Shown one piece after another: positions 42,333 to 51,121 of a DNA stretch of 64,000 nt. Made by a program: the position numbers and the translations under genes. Each line of letters begins with the position of its first letter. Positions within the stretch are counted from its first letter, which is position 1. The notes under the pieces were generated by a model. That model saw nothing but the letters and a program-made list of their open reading frames with translations. It made no database searches and was not told the DNA's origin. The stretch comes from an uncultured Lachnospiraceae bacterium (lineage in GTDB: Bacteria; Bacillota; Clostridia; Lachnospirales; Lachnospiraceae), in the NCBI GenBank assembly GCA_910578555.1, contig CAJTPS010000009.1, positions 62,001 through 126,000 of the forward strand. The letters run 5' to 3'.

Positions 42333-43133
42333 TTTCAAGAATTCTAAGAAGCGGATCGCAAGTTCCGGTTCCTTACATGATACCGGAATCCCCAGCACCG
42401 CCTCCGAGGGATATCCCTGATAGTCGTATTCACTGTCTGCCAGATAGGCGTAATATCCTGCATCTGCGAGCCTGTTGTCCGCAGTGAGGATGATGCCTGC
42501 GGCGACGGGCTGCTCCATGCCGGAAGGACTGCGGTGGTCGATCGTCAGTGCGCCGGGATCTTTTCGCATAGCAGCGTCGTAGTAGGTATCGTCGTCGCCG
42601 GTATCGAAAGTGGCGGCGTCAGTATAGTAGAAATAAGGGCGGTATTTCTCAATTTGTTCCGGGGTCAGGATACTTTCCAGGTTATAGAAGTATTCAAACT
42701 GGGCGTATTTCTCAAAAGTTTCTGTTTCAGCGACAATAGTGTTGATGGCGCCGACCTGTACCATGGCAAACATTTTCTCTTCATTGGAGATAGAGTACTG
42801 GGTGCTCGTGTCCTGGGAGAGCACAACGGAAGTATCGATGTAAACCTGATATTCTTCGGGATCGATGCCGGCATATTCCTGAAACTGTGTCGTCCACTCT
42901 GCGGACAGATCATGATTCTGATCGGTGATCATGGCGTTGACGAGCGTGGCATAGAAGCCGTAATCTTTGTTGGTGATATATTGATAGATAAAAGTGGCGG
43001 CCATCGCAATGATGACGACAGACACAAGGACGTGTACCTTGTAATAATCCCAGAAATATGCGAATTTTTCCTTTGTGCTCATGGTACTGAGCGCCTTGCG
43101 CTGTTCTTCTCTGATCTCTTCTGCAACTGACAT
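42318..43133 (-). CDS. Membrane-anchored extracytoplasmic protein, unknown function
   Basis: A 271-residue protein not recognised. The N-terminal 35 residues are charged and cytoplasmic (MSVAEEIREEQRKALSTMSTKEKFAYFWDYY, given here only as a pattern of two amphipathic stretches), one membrane helix follows (VHVLVSVVIIAMAATFIYQYI), and the remaining 210 residues would be outside, rich in Asp, Tyr and Thr. Pro-Val-Ser-Cys near the end is the only cysteine of note. Such proteins are seen singly in many Lachnospiraceae. It is convergent with gatB and shares its last bases. Confidence 0.75.
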   Translation of the reverse strand: MSVAEEIREEQRKALSTMSTKEKFAYFWDYYKVHVLVSVVIIAMAATFIYQYITNKDYGFYATLVNAMITDQNHDLSAEWTTQFQEYAGIDPEEYQVYIDTSVVLSQDTSTQYSISNEEKMFAMVQVGAINTIVAETETFEKYAQFEYFYNLESILTPEQIEKYRPYFYYTDAATFDTGDDDTYYDAAMRKDPGALTIDHRSPSGMEQPVAAGIILTADNRLADAGYYAYLADSEYDYQGYPSEAVLGIPVSCKEPELAIRFLEFLKLGEQ

Positions 43134-43373
43134 AATATGATCCCTGCCTTTGTTTTTTAACCGTTTCCTTTTTCATCAGATCCGGGTGTCATAAGATGTT
43201 CCGTATATTTTTTGCAATACACCTTTTGACATCTATTTTTAATCTTAAAGCGTTTAAAAAGCAATGTCAATGCGGTGCCATACAGGATTGTATGAATTTT
43301 TTATGAAAAAAGATAAAACGCGGGAACCGGATGACAAAAGATTTGGGGGTGTTTTACACACGAAGAATGTTTA

Positions 43374-43402
43374 TTGTATTTTGCCCCGCACGGTGATAGA
43401 AT
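43374..43402 (+). promoter_or_regulatory. Promoter of the second aspS
   Basis: TTGTAT (43374) and TAGAAT (43397) with 17-bp spacing. The 322-bp gap 43134-43455 contains this promoter, the start region of the minus-strand gene and no T-box. Confidence 0.6.
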
Positions 43403-43455
43403 GTAAAAAATAAAACGGGTTTAAAGCGTTTCAGGATGGAGGAAATAACAAAAAT

Positions 43456-45228
43456 ATGATGCAGTCGAGAACACACACATGTAACGAGCTTAGATTATCC
43501 GATGCGGGGAGTAAGGTCACGCTGGTCGGATGGTACGAGAATATCAGACAGGTCAGCAGAAATCTGGGCTTTTTGCTGCTGCGCGATTTTTACGGCGTCA
43601 CACAGATCGTATTTGAGACCCAGGAGATGCTGGACAGGCTGGAAGGTGTGAACAAGGAATCTACATTATTAATAGAAGGCACGGTGCGGGAGCGTTCCAA
43701 TAAAACGGATACCATTCCTACCGGAGAGATCGAGGTGGTGCCGGAGAGAGTGGAAGTGCTCGGCAAATGTTCTAATAACGTGCTTCCTTTTGAAATCAGA
43801 CAGTCGAAAAACGCTGACGAGAATATCCGGTTAAAATACCGTTATCTGGATCTGAGAAATCCGGAAGTGAAAGACAAAATCCTGCTTCGGAGCAGTATTG
43901 TTACGGAGCTCAGACAGAGAATGAACGATCTGGATTTTGTGGAGATCACCACACCGATCCTGACCTGTTCTTCGCCGGAGGGGGCAAGAGATTATCTGGT
44001 GCCTGCCAGAAACCATCCGGGCAAGTTCTATGCGCTGCCCCAGGCGCCCCAGCAGTTTAAGCAGATTCTGATGGCATCGGGGTTTGACCGGTATTTTCAG
44101 ATCGCGCCCTGTTTCCGTGATGAGGATGCCAGAGCAGACCGGTCTCCGGGGGAGTTTTATCAGCTTGATATGGAGATGGCCTTTGCCTCGCAGGAAGATG
44201 TCTTCTCCGTGATCGAGCAGGTGCTGCCGCCGGTGTTTGAGAAGTACGGCGTGTATGATCAGGCATCCGCGGCGCCTTTTGTACGCATTCCTTATCTGGA
44301 AGCGCTTGAGAAATACGGTACGGACAAGCCCGACTTAAGAATTGACCTGACGGTCAGGGACGTTACGGAACTGTTTGGGCAGTTTGAGTTTGCGCCTTTT
44401 AAGGATCATGTGATCAAGGCTGTAGTGACGGATGGCTATGCTGCTACGAGAAAAGAGATCGATAAATTATGTGCGGATGTGGAAGTGGAGACCGGGAATA
44501 AAGCGTACTGGTTCCGGGTGGATGAAAACGGCGGTTACGTGGGCGGTATCTCCAAGTTCCTGACGGACAGAAAGGAAGACGTAGACAGCCTGCTGGGCTT
44601 AAAGCCGGGTGATTTTGTAGGTGTGGCCGCGGGAGAGAAAAATGCGGCGGTGAAAACGGCAGGAGTACTCAGAAGGATGCTTGGCATGAAAGCGGAAGGA
44701 CATTTCAGACAGGAATGTTATGAGTTCTGCTGGATTGTTGATTTCCCGATGTACGAGATCGGGGAGGAATCCGGCGAAATAGAATTCTGCCATAATCCTT
44801 TTTCCATGCCGCAGGGCGGCAGACAGGCTCTTGAGGAGAAGGAGCCTCTTGCTATTCTGGCGTATCAGTACGATCTCGTATGTAATGGTGTGGAATTGTC
44901 TTCCGGTGCGGTCCGCAACCACGATCCGGAGATCATGGTAAAGGCATTCCAGATTGTGGGGCTGGGTGAGGAAGATGTGAAAGCAAAATTCCCGGCCATG
45001 TACAATGCGTTCTGCTACGGTGCGCCGCCTCATGCGGGTATTGCTCCGGGTGTGGACAGAATGGTCATGCTGCTGGCGGGAGAGGACAGTATCAGAGAGG
45101 TAATACCGTTCCCTATGAACAAACAGGCACAGGATATCATGATGGGCGCACCGGCAGAAGTGGATGCAAGACAGCTGAGGGACGTGCATATTGAAATCAG
45201 GATGCCGAAAGAAGAGAAACAGCCGTGA
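43456..45228 (+). CDS. Aspartate--tRNA ligase, second copy
   Basis: A complete second bacterial-type AspRS of 590 residues with motif 2 (FRDEDARADRSPGEFYQLDMEMAF), GAD domain and motif 3 (GAPPHAGIAPGVDRMVMLL). Its anticodon domain differs sharply from the first copy: where that has RDHGG, this has an unusual RQVSRNLG stretch. It has its own promoter and no T-box, and it is not linked to gat genes. The likely division is that this enzyme charges tRNA(Asp) while the first supplies Asp-tRNA(Asn). The two proteins are clearly diverged, so it is not an assembly duplicate. The start is one of two adjacent ATGs, 13-16 nt after GGAGG. Confidence 0.93.
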   Translation: MMQSRTHTCNELRLSDAGSKVTLVGWYENIRQVSRNLGFLLLRDFYGVTQIVFETQEMLDRLEGVNKESTLLIEGTVRERSNKTDTIPTGEIEVVPERVEVLGKCSNNVLPFEIRQSKNADENIRLKYRYLDLRNPEVKDKILLRSSIVTELRQRMNDLDFVEITTPILTCSSPEGARDYLVPARNHPGKFYALPQAPQQFKQILMASGFDRYFQIAPCFRDEDARADRSPGEFYQLDMEMAFASQEDVFSVIEQVLPPVFEKYGVYDQASAAPFVRIPYLEALEKYGTDKPDLRIDLTVRDVTELFGQFEFAPFKDHVIKAVVTDGYAATRKEIDKLCADVEVETGNKAYWFRVDENGGYVGGISKFLTDRKEDVDSLLGLKPGDFVGVAAGEKNAAVKTAGVLRRMLGMKAEGHFRQECYEFCWIVDFPMYEIGEESGEIEFCHNPFSMPQGGRQALEEKEPLAILAYQYDLVCNGVELSSGAVRNHDPEIMVKAFQIVGLGEEDVKAKFPAMYNAFCYGAPPHAGIAPGVDRMVMLLAGEDSIREVIPFPMNKQAQDIMMGAPAEVDARQLRDVHIEIRMPKEEKQP

Positions 45229-45247
45229 AAATAGACAAACCTATTGC

Positions 45248-45276
45248 TTGAAACTTTTCGGGATTTGTTATATGAT
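45248..45276 (+). promoter_or_regulatory. Promoter upstream of the DUF6106-like gene
   Basis: TTGAAA (45248) and TATGAT (45271) with 17-bp spacing, starting 20 bp after the aspS stop. Confidence 0.65.
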
Positions 45277-45393
45277 AATTTTATATTTTCGTGAGGGGCT
45301 GTCTGGGGGCATATGATGATGTGCCGGACAGAGTGAGTCATAAAACCTATGAGGCGACGGACGTAAGACCGTCGATTTTGGAACGGAGGAAAT

Positions 45394-45888
45394 ATGAGCG
45401 AAACGTATGTGGAATGTCTGGTGGCAAGGAAATCTTCACCGGTCATGAGTTTTTTGAAAATGCTTTTGATTATGCTGACGGTGGTCTTCGGTGTACTCGG
45501 CGTGATGTTTATTCCGGGACTGCTGATTGCGGTTGCTACCGGTATAGCGGCATACTTTGTGACGATGAACGCGAATCTTGAGTATGAGTATCTGTATCTG
45601 GACAGAGAGATCAGTGTGGATAAAGTCATGGCGAAAAGCAGGAGAAAGAAGATCGGCACTTATGGCATCGATCAGATGGAAATATTGGCGCCTCTCAATT
45701 CTCACAGACTGGATTCCTACAAAAACCGTGAACTTAAAACGGTGGATTACAGTTCGCGCGTCGCTGCACAGCCGGAGCGCAGATATATGATGGTCTGGAA
45801 CGGAGACACGAAGATCATTCTGGAGCCGAATGAAGAAATGATCAAGGCTGTTCAAAGCATTGCGCCGCGTAAGGTATTTACAGATTAA
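45394..45888 (+). CDS. Small membrane protein resembling DUF6106
   Basis: A 164-residue protein with two adjacent hydrophobic segments (about residues 20-57: MLLIMLTVVFGVLGVMFIPGLLIAVATGIAAYFV) and a cytoplasmic C-terminal domain of about 100 residues, rich in basic residues (VMAKSRRKKIGTYGIDQMEILAP). It resembles the DUF6106 family of Lachnospiraceae as remembered; the function is unknown. GGAGG precedes the ATG. Confidence 0.75.
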   Translation: MSETYVECLVARKSSPVMSFLKMLLIMLTVVFGVLGVMFIPGLLIAVATGIAAYFVTMNANLEYEYLYLDREISVDKVMAKSRRKKIGTYGIDQMEILAPLNSHRLDSYKNRELKTVDYSSRVAAQPERRYMMVWNGDTKIILEPNEEMIKAVQSIAPRKVFTD

Positions 45889-45901
45889 AGAATAGTAATG
45901 C

Positions 45902-45945
45902 GTAAAGGAAATACTGTCAGTTATTATGCTGGCAGTATTCTTTAC
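45902..45945 (+). terminator. Long hairpin between DUF6106-like gene and guaB
   Basis: GTAAAGGAAATACTGTCAG can pair with CTGGCAGTATTCTTTAC (two unpaired bases, one G-U). No T-run follows, so it may be a processed or regulatory structure rather than a terminator. Confidence 0.5.
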
Positions 45946-46012
45946 ATAAAGTAAGGAACTGAACGGTCCTTAACAACTACGAATCAACATTCACAACACA
46001 GGAGGAAAAAAG

Positions 46013-47467
46013 ATGGGTCAGATTATTGGAGAAGGGATCACTTTTGACGATGTACTGCTGGTGCCGAGCTATTCGAAGGTGATACCGAATCAGGTGGATT
46101 TAACCACATGGCTAACAAAGAAGATCAAACTGAATATTCCGATGATGAGTGCGGGTATGGATACCGTGACCGAACACCGAATGGCGATCGCAATGGCGAG
46201 GCAGGGCGGTATCGGCATTATTCATAAGAATATGTCCATAGAAGCGCAGGCGGAAGAAGTTGATAAGGTCAAACGTTCAGAAAACGGCGTCATAACAGAT
46301 CCATTTTCATTGACTCCGGATCATACATTAGCCGATGCGGATGCACTCATGGCTAAATTCAGGATTTCCGGCGTGCCGATCACGGAGGGCAGGAAGTTAG
46401 TCGGTATCATAACCAATCGTGACTTAAAATTCGAAACTGATTTCACAAAGAAAATTAAAGAATCCATGACATCAGAAGGCCTGATCACCGCGAAAGTGGG
46501 AATTACGCTGGAGGAGGCGAAGCAGATTCTCGCGAAGGCAAGAAAAGAGAAACTTCCGATTGTGGATGATGATTATAATCTGGCCGGTCTGATCACCATT
46601 AAAGATATTGAAAAGACCATCAAGTATCCGTTATCTGCCAAGGACAGTCAGGGTAGACTGCTGTGCGGCGCGGGCGTGGGCATTACGGCAAACGTGCTGG
46701 AGAGAGTCGAGGCGCTTGTGAATGCCAAGGTGGACGTGATCGTTCTGGACAGCGCCCATGGACATTCCGAGAATGTGCTGCACTGTCTGCGGATGATCAA
46801 GGAGAAATTCCCGGATCTGCAGGTGATTGCCGGAAATGTGGCTACCGGAGAAGGTACCAGAGCACTGATCGAGGCCGGCGCGGATGCGGTAAAGGTCGGT
46901 ATCGGTCCCGGTTCCATCTGTACCACGCGTGTGGTGGCGGGCATCGGTGTGCCCCAGATCAGCGCGATCATGGATGCTTATTCCGTGGCGAAAGAGTATG
47001 GCATTCCGATCATTGCGGACGGCGGCATCAAGTATTCCGGCGATATGACCAAGGCGATCGCGGCGGGCGGTAATGTGTGTATGATGGGCAGCATGTTTGC
47101 GGGCTGTGAAGAGAGTCCCGGCACATACGAACTTTATCAGGGAAGAAAATATAAGGTATACCGTGGCATGGGTTCTATTGCGGCTATGGAGAACGGCAGT
47201 AAGGACCGCTATTTCCAGTCTGATGCCAAGAAACTGGTGCCGGAAGGCGTAGAAGGACGGGTTGCGTATAAGGGTTCGGTGGAGGATACGGTATTTCAGC
47301 TGATGGGCGGTTTAAGATCCGGTATGGGTTACTGCGGTACTTCCACGATCGAGGAGTTGAAGCAGAACGGCAGATTTGTTAAAATCTCCGCGGCATCTCT
47401 CAAAGAGAGCCATCCGCATGACATCCATATCACCAAAGAAGCGCCGAACTATTCCGTGGATGAGTAA
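46013..47467 (+). CDS. guaB: IMP dehydrogenase
   Basis: Oxidises IMP to XMP, the committed step to guanine nucleotides. The 484-residue protein has the TIM barrel interrupted by two CBS domains (about residues 95-205), the catalytic Cys in GPGSICTTRVVAGIG (about residue 304), the NAD/IMP loop GGIKYSGDMTKAIAAGGN, and the flap Arg-Tyr region KYKVYRGMGS. AGGAGG precedes the ATG. It opens a run of purine genes that is broken by a cyclic-di-GMP protein gene. Confidence 0.97.
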   Translation: MGQIIGEGITFDDVLLVPSYSKVIPNQVDLTTWLTKKIKLNIPMMSAGMDTVTEHRMAIAMARQGGIGIIHKNMSIEAQAEEVDKVKRSENGVITDPFSLTPDHTLADADALMAKFRISGVPITEGRKLVGIITNRDLKFETDFTKKIKESMTSEGLITAKVGITLEEAKQILAKARKEKLPIVDDDYNLAGLITIKDIEKTIKYPLSAKDSQGRLLCGAGVGITANVLERVEALVNAKVDVIVLDSAHGHSENVLHCLRMIKEKFPDLQVIAGNVATGEGTRALIEAGADAVKVGIGPGSICTTRVVAGIGVPQISAIMDAYSVAKEYGIPIIADGGIKYSGDMTKAIAAGGNVCMMGSMFAGCEESPGTYELYQGRKYKVYRGMGSIAAMENGSKDRYFQSDAKKLVPEGVEGRVAYKGSVEDTVFQLMGGLRSGMGYCGTSTIEELKQNGRFVKISAASLKESHPHDIHITKEAPNYSVDE

Positions 47468-47553
47468 CGAGGCAGCAGGCGGTGGATTACGTATGCTGAG
47501 ACGGCAGAAAGCGTATGCGGCTATCACAGACGGGGAGACAAGGGGAGTTCCAA

Positions 47554-50262
47554 ATGGACGGTTTATATCACACAATCTTAGACCGCAGAGAATTACAGAA
47601 AATACAGAACGAATTTTGCGCAGCGACAGGGGTTTATGCATTCTGTGTGGATCGTGACGGCACGGAACTGACAACGGTGTCAGGAAATGAGCAGGACAGG
47701 GAGAAACTGACCAGACAGATACCGAAGGACAAACTGCTCTCGCTTTTACACAGGGTATCGGAAAGCAGTCTGGAGGATCAGGCGATCGAGGAGACAGAGA
47801 GTGATGCGTTAGTCTATGCGGTTGTGTGTGTGAAGGAAGAGCGGAAGACGGTTCTGGCGTGGCTTGTATACGGCGTTCTGTCTGATGCACAGTCACCGGA
47901 AGGGCGTGCGTTTGCACAGGGATTCGGCTATCAGACGACGGAGCGGCGGTTCAGTCTTGCGCTGGATTTGCTGCGTGAGTTTAGCAGACATATGGTGGGC
48001 GATAAGCTGTTGGCGGAAGAGGCGAAGGCAGAGAGCCGGAGGAGTCAGTATTCCAGGCAGGAAATGGAGGATGTGCTCAAACGGACGGCTGCTACGACGC
48101 AGATTGTGCAGATGCTGGACAGTGATGCGCCCATCGAAGGAATTATGAACGATATTCTTGCGATTATCGGCAGATTTCTCGGAATAGACAGTGCGTATTT
48201 ATGTTCTTTGCATGAGGCGGGTGTGGATCGCATGGACGTGATTGCGGAGTGGTGTGCCGAAGGTGTGTTGTCCGGGTTTGACCAGACGAGAAATCAGCCC
48301 CGGCCGTCATATTTATATCGGGAGAAACCGCTGGTGCTCTCCGCGGGTGCGGGGACGGAGAATTACAGCGCGGATCTGCGCAAGGCCGGAATCAGTGCAT
48401 TTGCGGCTATGCCGATTATTTTAAAGGATCGCATCAGCATGTATGCGTGCTTCGAGGTCAGACAGCGTCCGCATAGCTGGGATGTGGGGGAGATTAAGTT
48501 CCTGAGCGATTCCGCCAAAGTGCTGCAGAGTATTCTGACCAAGCGGCTGCAGAAGAACTCTCTGGCGGGTTCCTATGCGGCGCTTGAGGAAGTTCTTAAT
48601 AACGTAGGCAGTTCCATTTATGTCAGGGACCGGGAGAGCGGCAGGATTCTTTTTGTAAACAGAGGGCTCAGGAACCATTTTCAGGAAGAAATAGAGAACA
48701 ACACGCTGGCCGGGATTTTTGAATCCGGAATACCGCAGGGAAGAGAAGAGGGCAGCGTGGAGGTCTGCATGGATGAAAAGGGTAACTGGTACGATCTTTT
48801 CTATAAAATTATTACATGGGTGGACGGCAGACAGGTACTCATGTGTTCGATCTATGATGTGACCGAGAAGAAAATGTATCAGAAAAAGATTGAGCGGCAG
48901 GCGTACACGGATTTCCTGACCGGGCTGTTTAACAGGGCGTGCTGTGAGCGTGATCTGGCAAAATATGTGGATGCGGCGAAGAACATGGACAGGGAAGGCG
49001 CCGTGCTGTATCTGGATCTGGATGATTTCAAACATATCAATGATAGTCTGGGACATCAGTATGGTGACGTTTTGCTGAAATCTATTGCGCATGGTATGCG
49101 GAATGTGCAGGGGATTCAAAACTCCTGCTACCGCATGGGCGGAGACGAGTTTGTCATTATTGTGCCGCCCGAACAGTATGGTATGCTCGATCAGATCGTG
49201 GAGGGTGTCAAAGCGATCTTCGGAAGACCATGGTTTCTCAAGAATGCCGATTACTATTGCACCATGAGCATGGGAATCGTACATTTTCCCACGGAGGGAG
49301 AGGGTGTACAGGAACTGATCCGGAAAGCCGATATTGCCATGTATGAGGCCAAGAGATCCGGGAAGAACCGGGTGGCGGTCTATGATAACACGATTAAGAG
49401 TGATTCCGATAAACGTCTGGACATGGAGAAAAACATGCGTGACGCCGCGACCGACGGTTGCAAGGAATTTGAGGTGTACTATCAGCCGATTATTGATATT
49501 CAGGAAAATAATATCTGCACGGGAGCGGAAGCATTGATTCGCTGGAACAGTGTGGAGATGGGATTTATGTCACCGGCGGATTTCATACCGCTTGCGGAGT
49601 ATCTGGGGCTGATCAATCCGATCGGCAGTCATGTGCTGGCGGAAGCCTGCAGGGCATGCAGGAACTGGAATGATAACGGACATCCGGGTTATAAAGTCAA
49701 TGTCAATCTCTCCGTCGTGCAGCTCCTGCAGCCGGATATTGTTAAAACCGTTTCGGATATCGTACATGAGACGGGGATTAATCCGCATAATCTGACGCTG
49801 GAGGTGACGGAAGGGCTTGCCATCAACGATCTGGAACGTATGAAGGAGATACTGGCGCAGATCAAGGAACTGGGCGTACGGATCGCACTGGACGATTTCG
49901 GGACGGGTTATTCTTCGCTCAGCCATATCCGGGAACTGCCCTTTGACGTGATCAAGGTGGATCAGAGCTTTGTCAGGGATCTGGCGGAGGATACCTACTC
50001 AAAATCGTTTATTAAGATGGTGTCGGATCTGGCGGATGCCATTGACGTTTCGATCTGTGTGGAGGGCATCGAGACCGAGCAGCAGTATAAAGTGCTGGAG
50101 GGCATGAAGGTCAGGATGATACAGGGCTATTATTTTGGCAAACCGATGCCGCGGTCGGCGTTTGAGGAGAAGTATGTGGAAGACGATAAGCGTCATGGAA
50201 ATACCACGGGTCATCAGCCGCGTAAAAACGGGAAACGGAGAACCGGTAACCGCAAAAAATAA
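47554..50262 (+). CDS. PocR-GAF-PAS-GGDEF-EAL cyclic-di-GMP signalling protein
   Basis: A soluble 902-residue protein with no membrane segment. In order: a PocR-like sensor domain (about 1-160, LQKIQNEFCAATGVYAFCVDRDG), a GAF domain (about 185-345), a PAS domain (about 350-450, SSIYVRDRESGRILFVN), a GGDEF cyclase domain with an intact active-site loop (YRMGGDEFVIIV, about 530), and an EAL phosphodiesterase domain with intact EALIRW, the DDFGTGYSS motif and KVDQSFV. Both catalytic domains look active, so it may switch between making and degrading cyclic-di-GMP. The start at 47554 has AAGGGGAG upstream; an ATG 13 codons earlier lacks one. It lies between guaB and the IMP cyclohydrolase gene in the same direction, which may couple it to GTP supply. 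Confidence 0.9.
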   Translation: MDGLYHTILDRRELQKIQNEFCAATGVYAFCVDRDGTELTTVSGNEQDREKLTRQIPKDKLLSLLHRVSESSLEDQAIEETESDALVYAVVCVKEERKTVLAWLVYGVLSDAQSPEGRAFAQGFGYQTTERRFSLALDLLREFSRHMVGDKLLAEEAKAESRRSQYSRQEMEDVLKRTAATTQIVQMLDSDAPIEGIMNDILAIIGRFLGIDSAYLCSLHEAGVDRMDVIAEWCAEGVLSGFDQTRNQPRPSYLYREKPLVLSAGAGTENYSADLRKAGISAFAAMPIILKDRISMYACFEVRQRPHSWDVGEIKFLSDSAKVLQSILTKRLQKNSLAGSYAALEEVLNNVGSSIYVRDRESGRILFVNRGLRNHFQEEIENNTLAGIFESGIPQGREEGSVEVCMDEKGNWYDLFYKIITWVDGRQVLMCSIYDVTEKKMYQKKIERQAYTDFLTGLFNRACCERDLAKYVDAAKNMDREGAVLYLDLDDFKHINDSLGHQYGDVLLKSIAHGMRNVQGIQNSCYRMGGDEFVIIVPPEQYGMLDQIVEGVKAIFGRPWFLKNADYYCTMSMGIVHFPTEGEGVQELIRKADIAMYEAKRSGKNRVAVYDNTIKSDSDKRLDMEKNMRDAATDGCKEFEVYYQPIIDIQENNICTGAEALIRWNSVEMGFMSPADFIPLAEYLGLINPIGSHVLAEACRACRNWNDNGHPGYKVNVNLSVVQLLQPDIVKTVSDIVHETGINPHNLTLEVTEGLAINDLERMKEILAQIKELGVRIALDDFGTGYSSLSHIRELPFDVIKVDQSFVRDLAEDTYSKSFIKMVSDLADAIDVSICVEGIETEQQYKVLEGMKVRMIQGYYFGKPMPRSAFEEKYVEDDKRHGNTTGHQPRKNGKRRTGNRKK

Positions 50263-50300
50263 GAGCAAATCGCATGGTAATGCGTAGAAATGAGGAGAGC

Positions 50301-51014
50301 ATGGAAAAGAAATCATTGGCACAGGAGCTTGCGGGAAACGCTTATCCCGGCAGAGGTATTGTGATCGGTAAGTCTCCGGACGGCAAATATGCGGTGACGG
50401 CATATTTTATCATGGGCAGAAGCTCCAACAGCAGAAACCGTATCTTTGTGGAGGACGGAGAGGGAATCCGCACGCAGGCGTTTGATCCTTCCAAACTGGA
50501 AGATCCCAGCCTGATCATCTATGCGCCGGTCAGAGTGCTCGGCAATAAGACGATCGTGACCAACGGTGACCAGACGGATACGATCTATGAACTGATGGAT
50601 CAGCAGCAGACCTTTGAACAGTCGCTTCGCACCAGAGAATTTGAGCCTGACGGGCCTAACTATACGCCCCGCATTTCCGGAATCATGCATCTGGAAAACG
50701 GCGGTTACAATTATGCCATGTCTATTCTGAAAAGCAATAACGGAGATCCTTCTTCCTGCAACAGATATACGTTTGCGTATGAGAATCCGGCGGCAGGCGA
50801 AGGACATTTTATCCATACTTATATGGGGGACGGGAATCCCCTTCCCAGCTTCGAAGGAGAGCCCACGCTGGTGGGGATCGAGGGGGATATCGATACATTC
50901 ACGAATATGATCTGGGAGAATCTGAATGAGGAGAATAAGGTGTCGCTTTTCGTGCGCTTTATTGAGATCGGGAGCGGGAAGTACGAGACGCGTATCATCA
51001 ACAAAAATACATGA
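50301..51014 (+). CDS. purO: IMP cyclohydrolase, PurO type
   Basis: A 237-residue protein of the PF07826 (archaeal PurO-type) cyclohydrolase family, which closes FAICAR to IMP. Family motifs visible include YPGRGIVIGKSPDG, the R/S/N loop MGRSSNSRNRIF, and FTYENPAAGEGHFIHTYMGDGNP near the end. Bacteria usually have this activity in the N-terminal domain of bifunctional PurH, but here PurH is the transformylase only. GAGGAGAG lies upstream of the ATG at 50301. It precedes the transformylase by 107 bp that hold a structured element. Confidence 0.9.
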   Translation: MEKKSLAQELAGNAYPGRGIVIGKSPDGKYAVTAYFIMGRSSNSRNRIFVEDGEGIRTQAFDPSKLEDPSLIIYAPVRVLGNKTIVTNGDQTDTIYELMDQQQTFEQSLRTREFEPDGPNYTPRISGIMHLENGGYNYAMSILKSNNGDPSSCNRYTFAYENPAAGEGHFIHTYMGDGNPLPSFEGEPTLVGIEGDIDTFTNMIWENLNEENKVSLFVRFIEIGSGKYETRIINKNT

Positions 51015-51024
51015 AGTAGTACTA

Positions 51025-51093
51025 AGACTGCAAAACACGCAGTCTAAGAACAACTAAATTATGTATGGAAGAATGCAAAATGCGCATTCTTCC
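51025..51093 (+). repeat. Structured intergenic repeat, GAGAATGC family (purO-purH gap)
   Basis: AGACTGC/GCAGTCT hairpin (51025-51045) followed by GGAAGAATGC/GCATTCTTCC (51067-51093). The layout matches the copy at 57471. Confidence 0.78.
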
Positions 51094-51121
51094 CGCAGCA
51101 AATTAATGAGGAGAGAAAAGT

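Noticed and set aside
37172..45228. Duplicate aspS as an assembly artefact
   Set aside because: The two proteins differ throughout, including the anticodon domain, and have different promoters.
47515..47553. Earlier start for the GGDEF-EAL protein
   Set aside because: No ribosome site there, while AAGGGGAG precedes the ATG at 47554.
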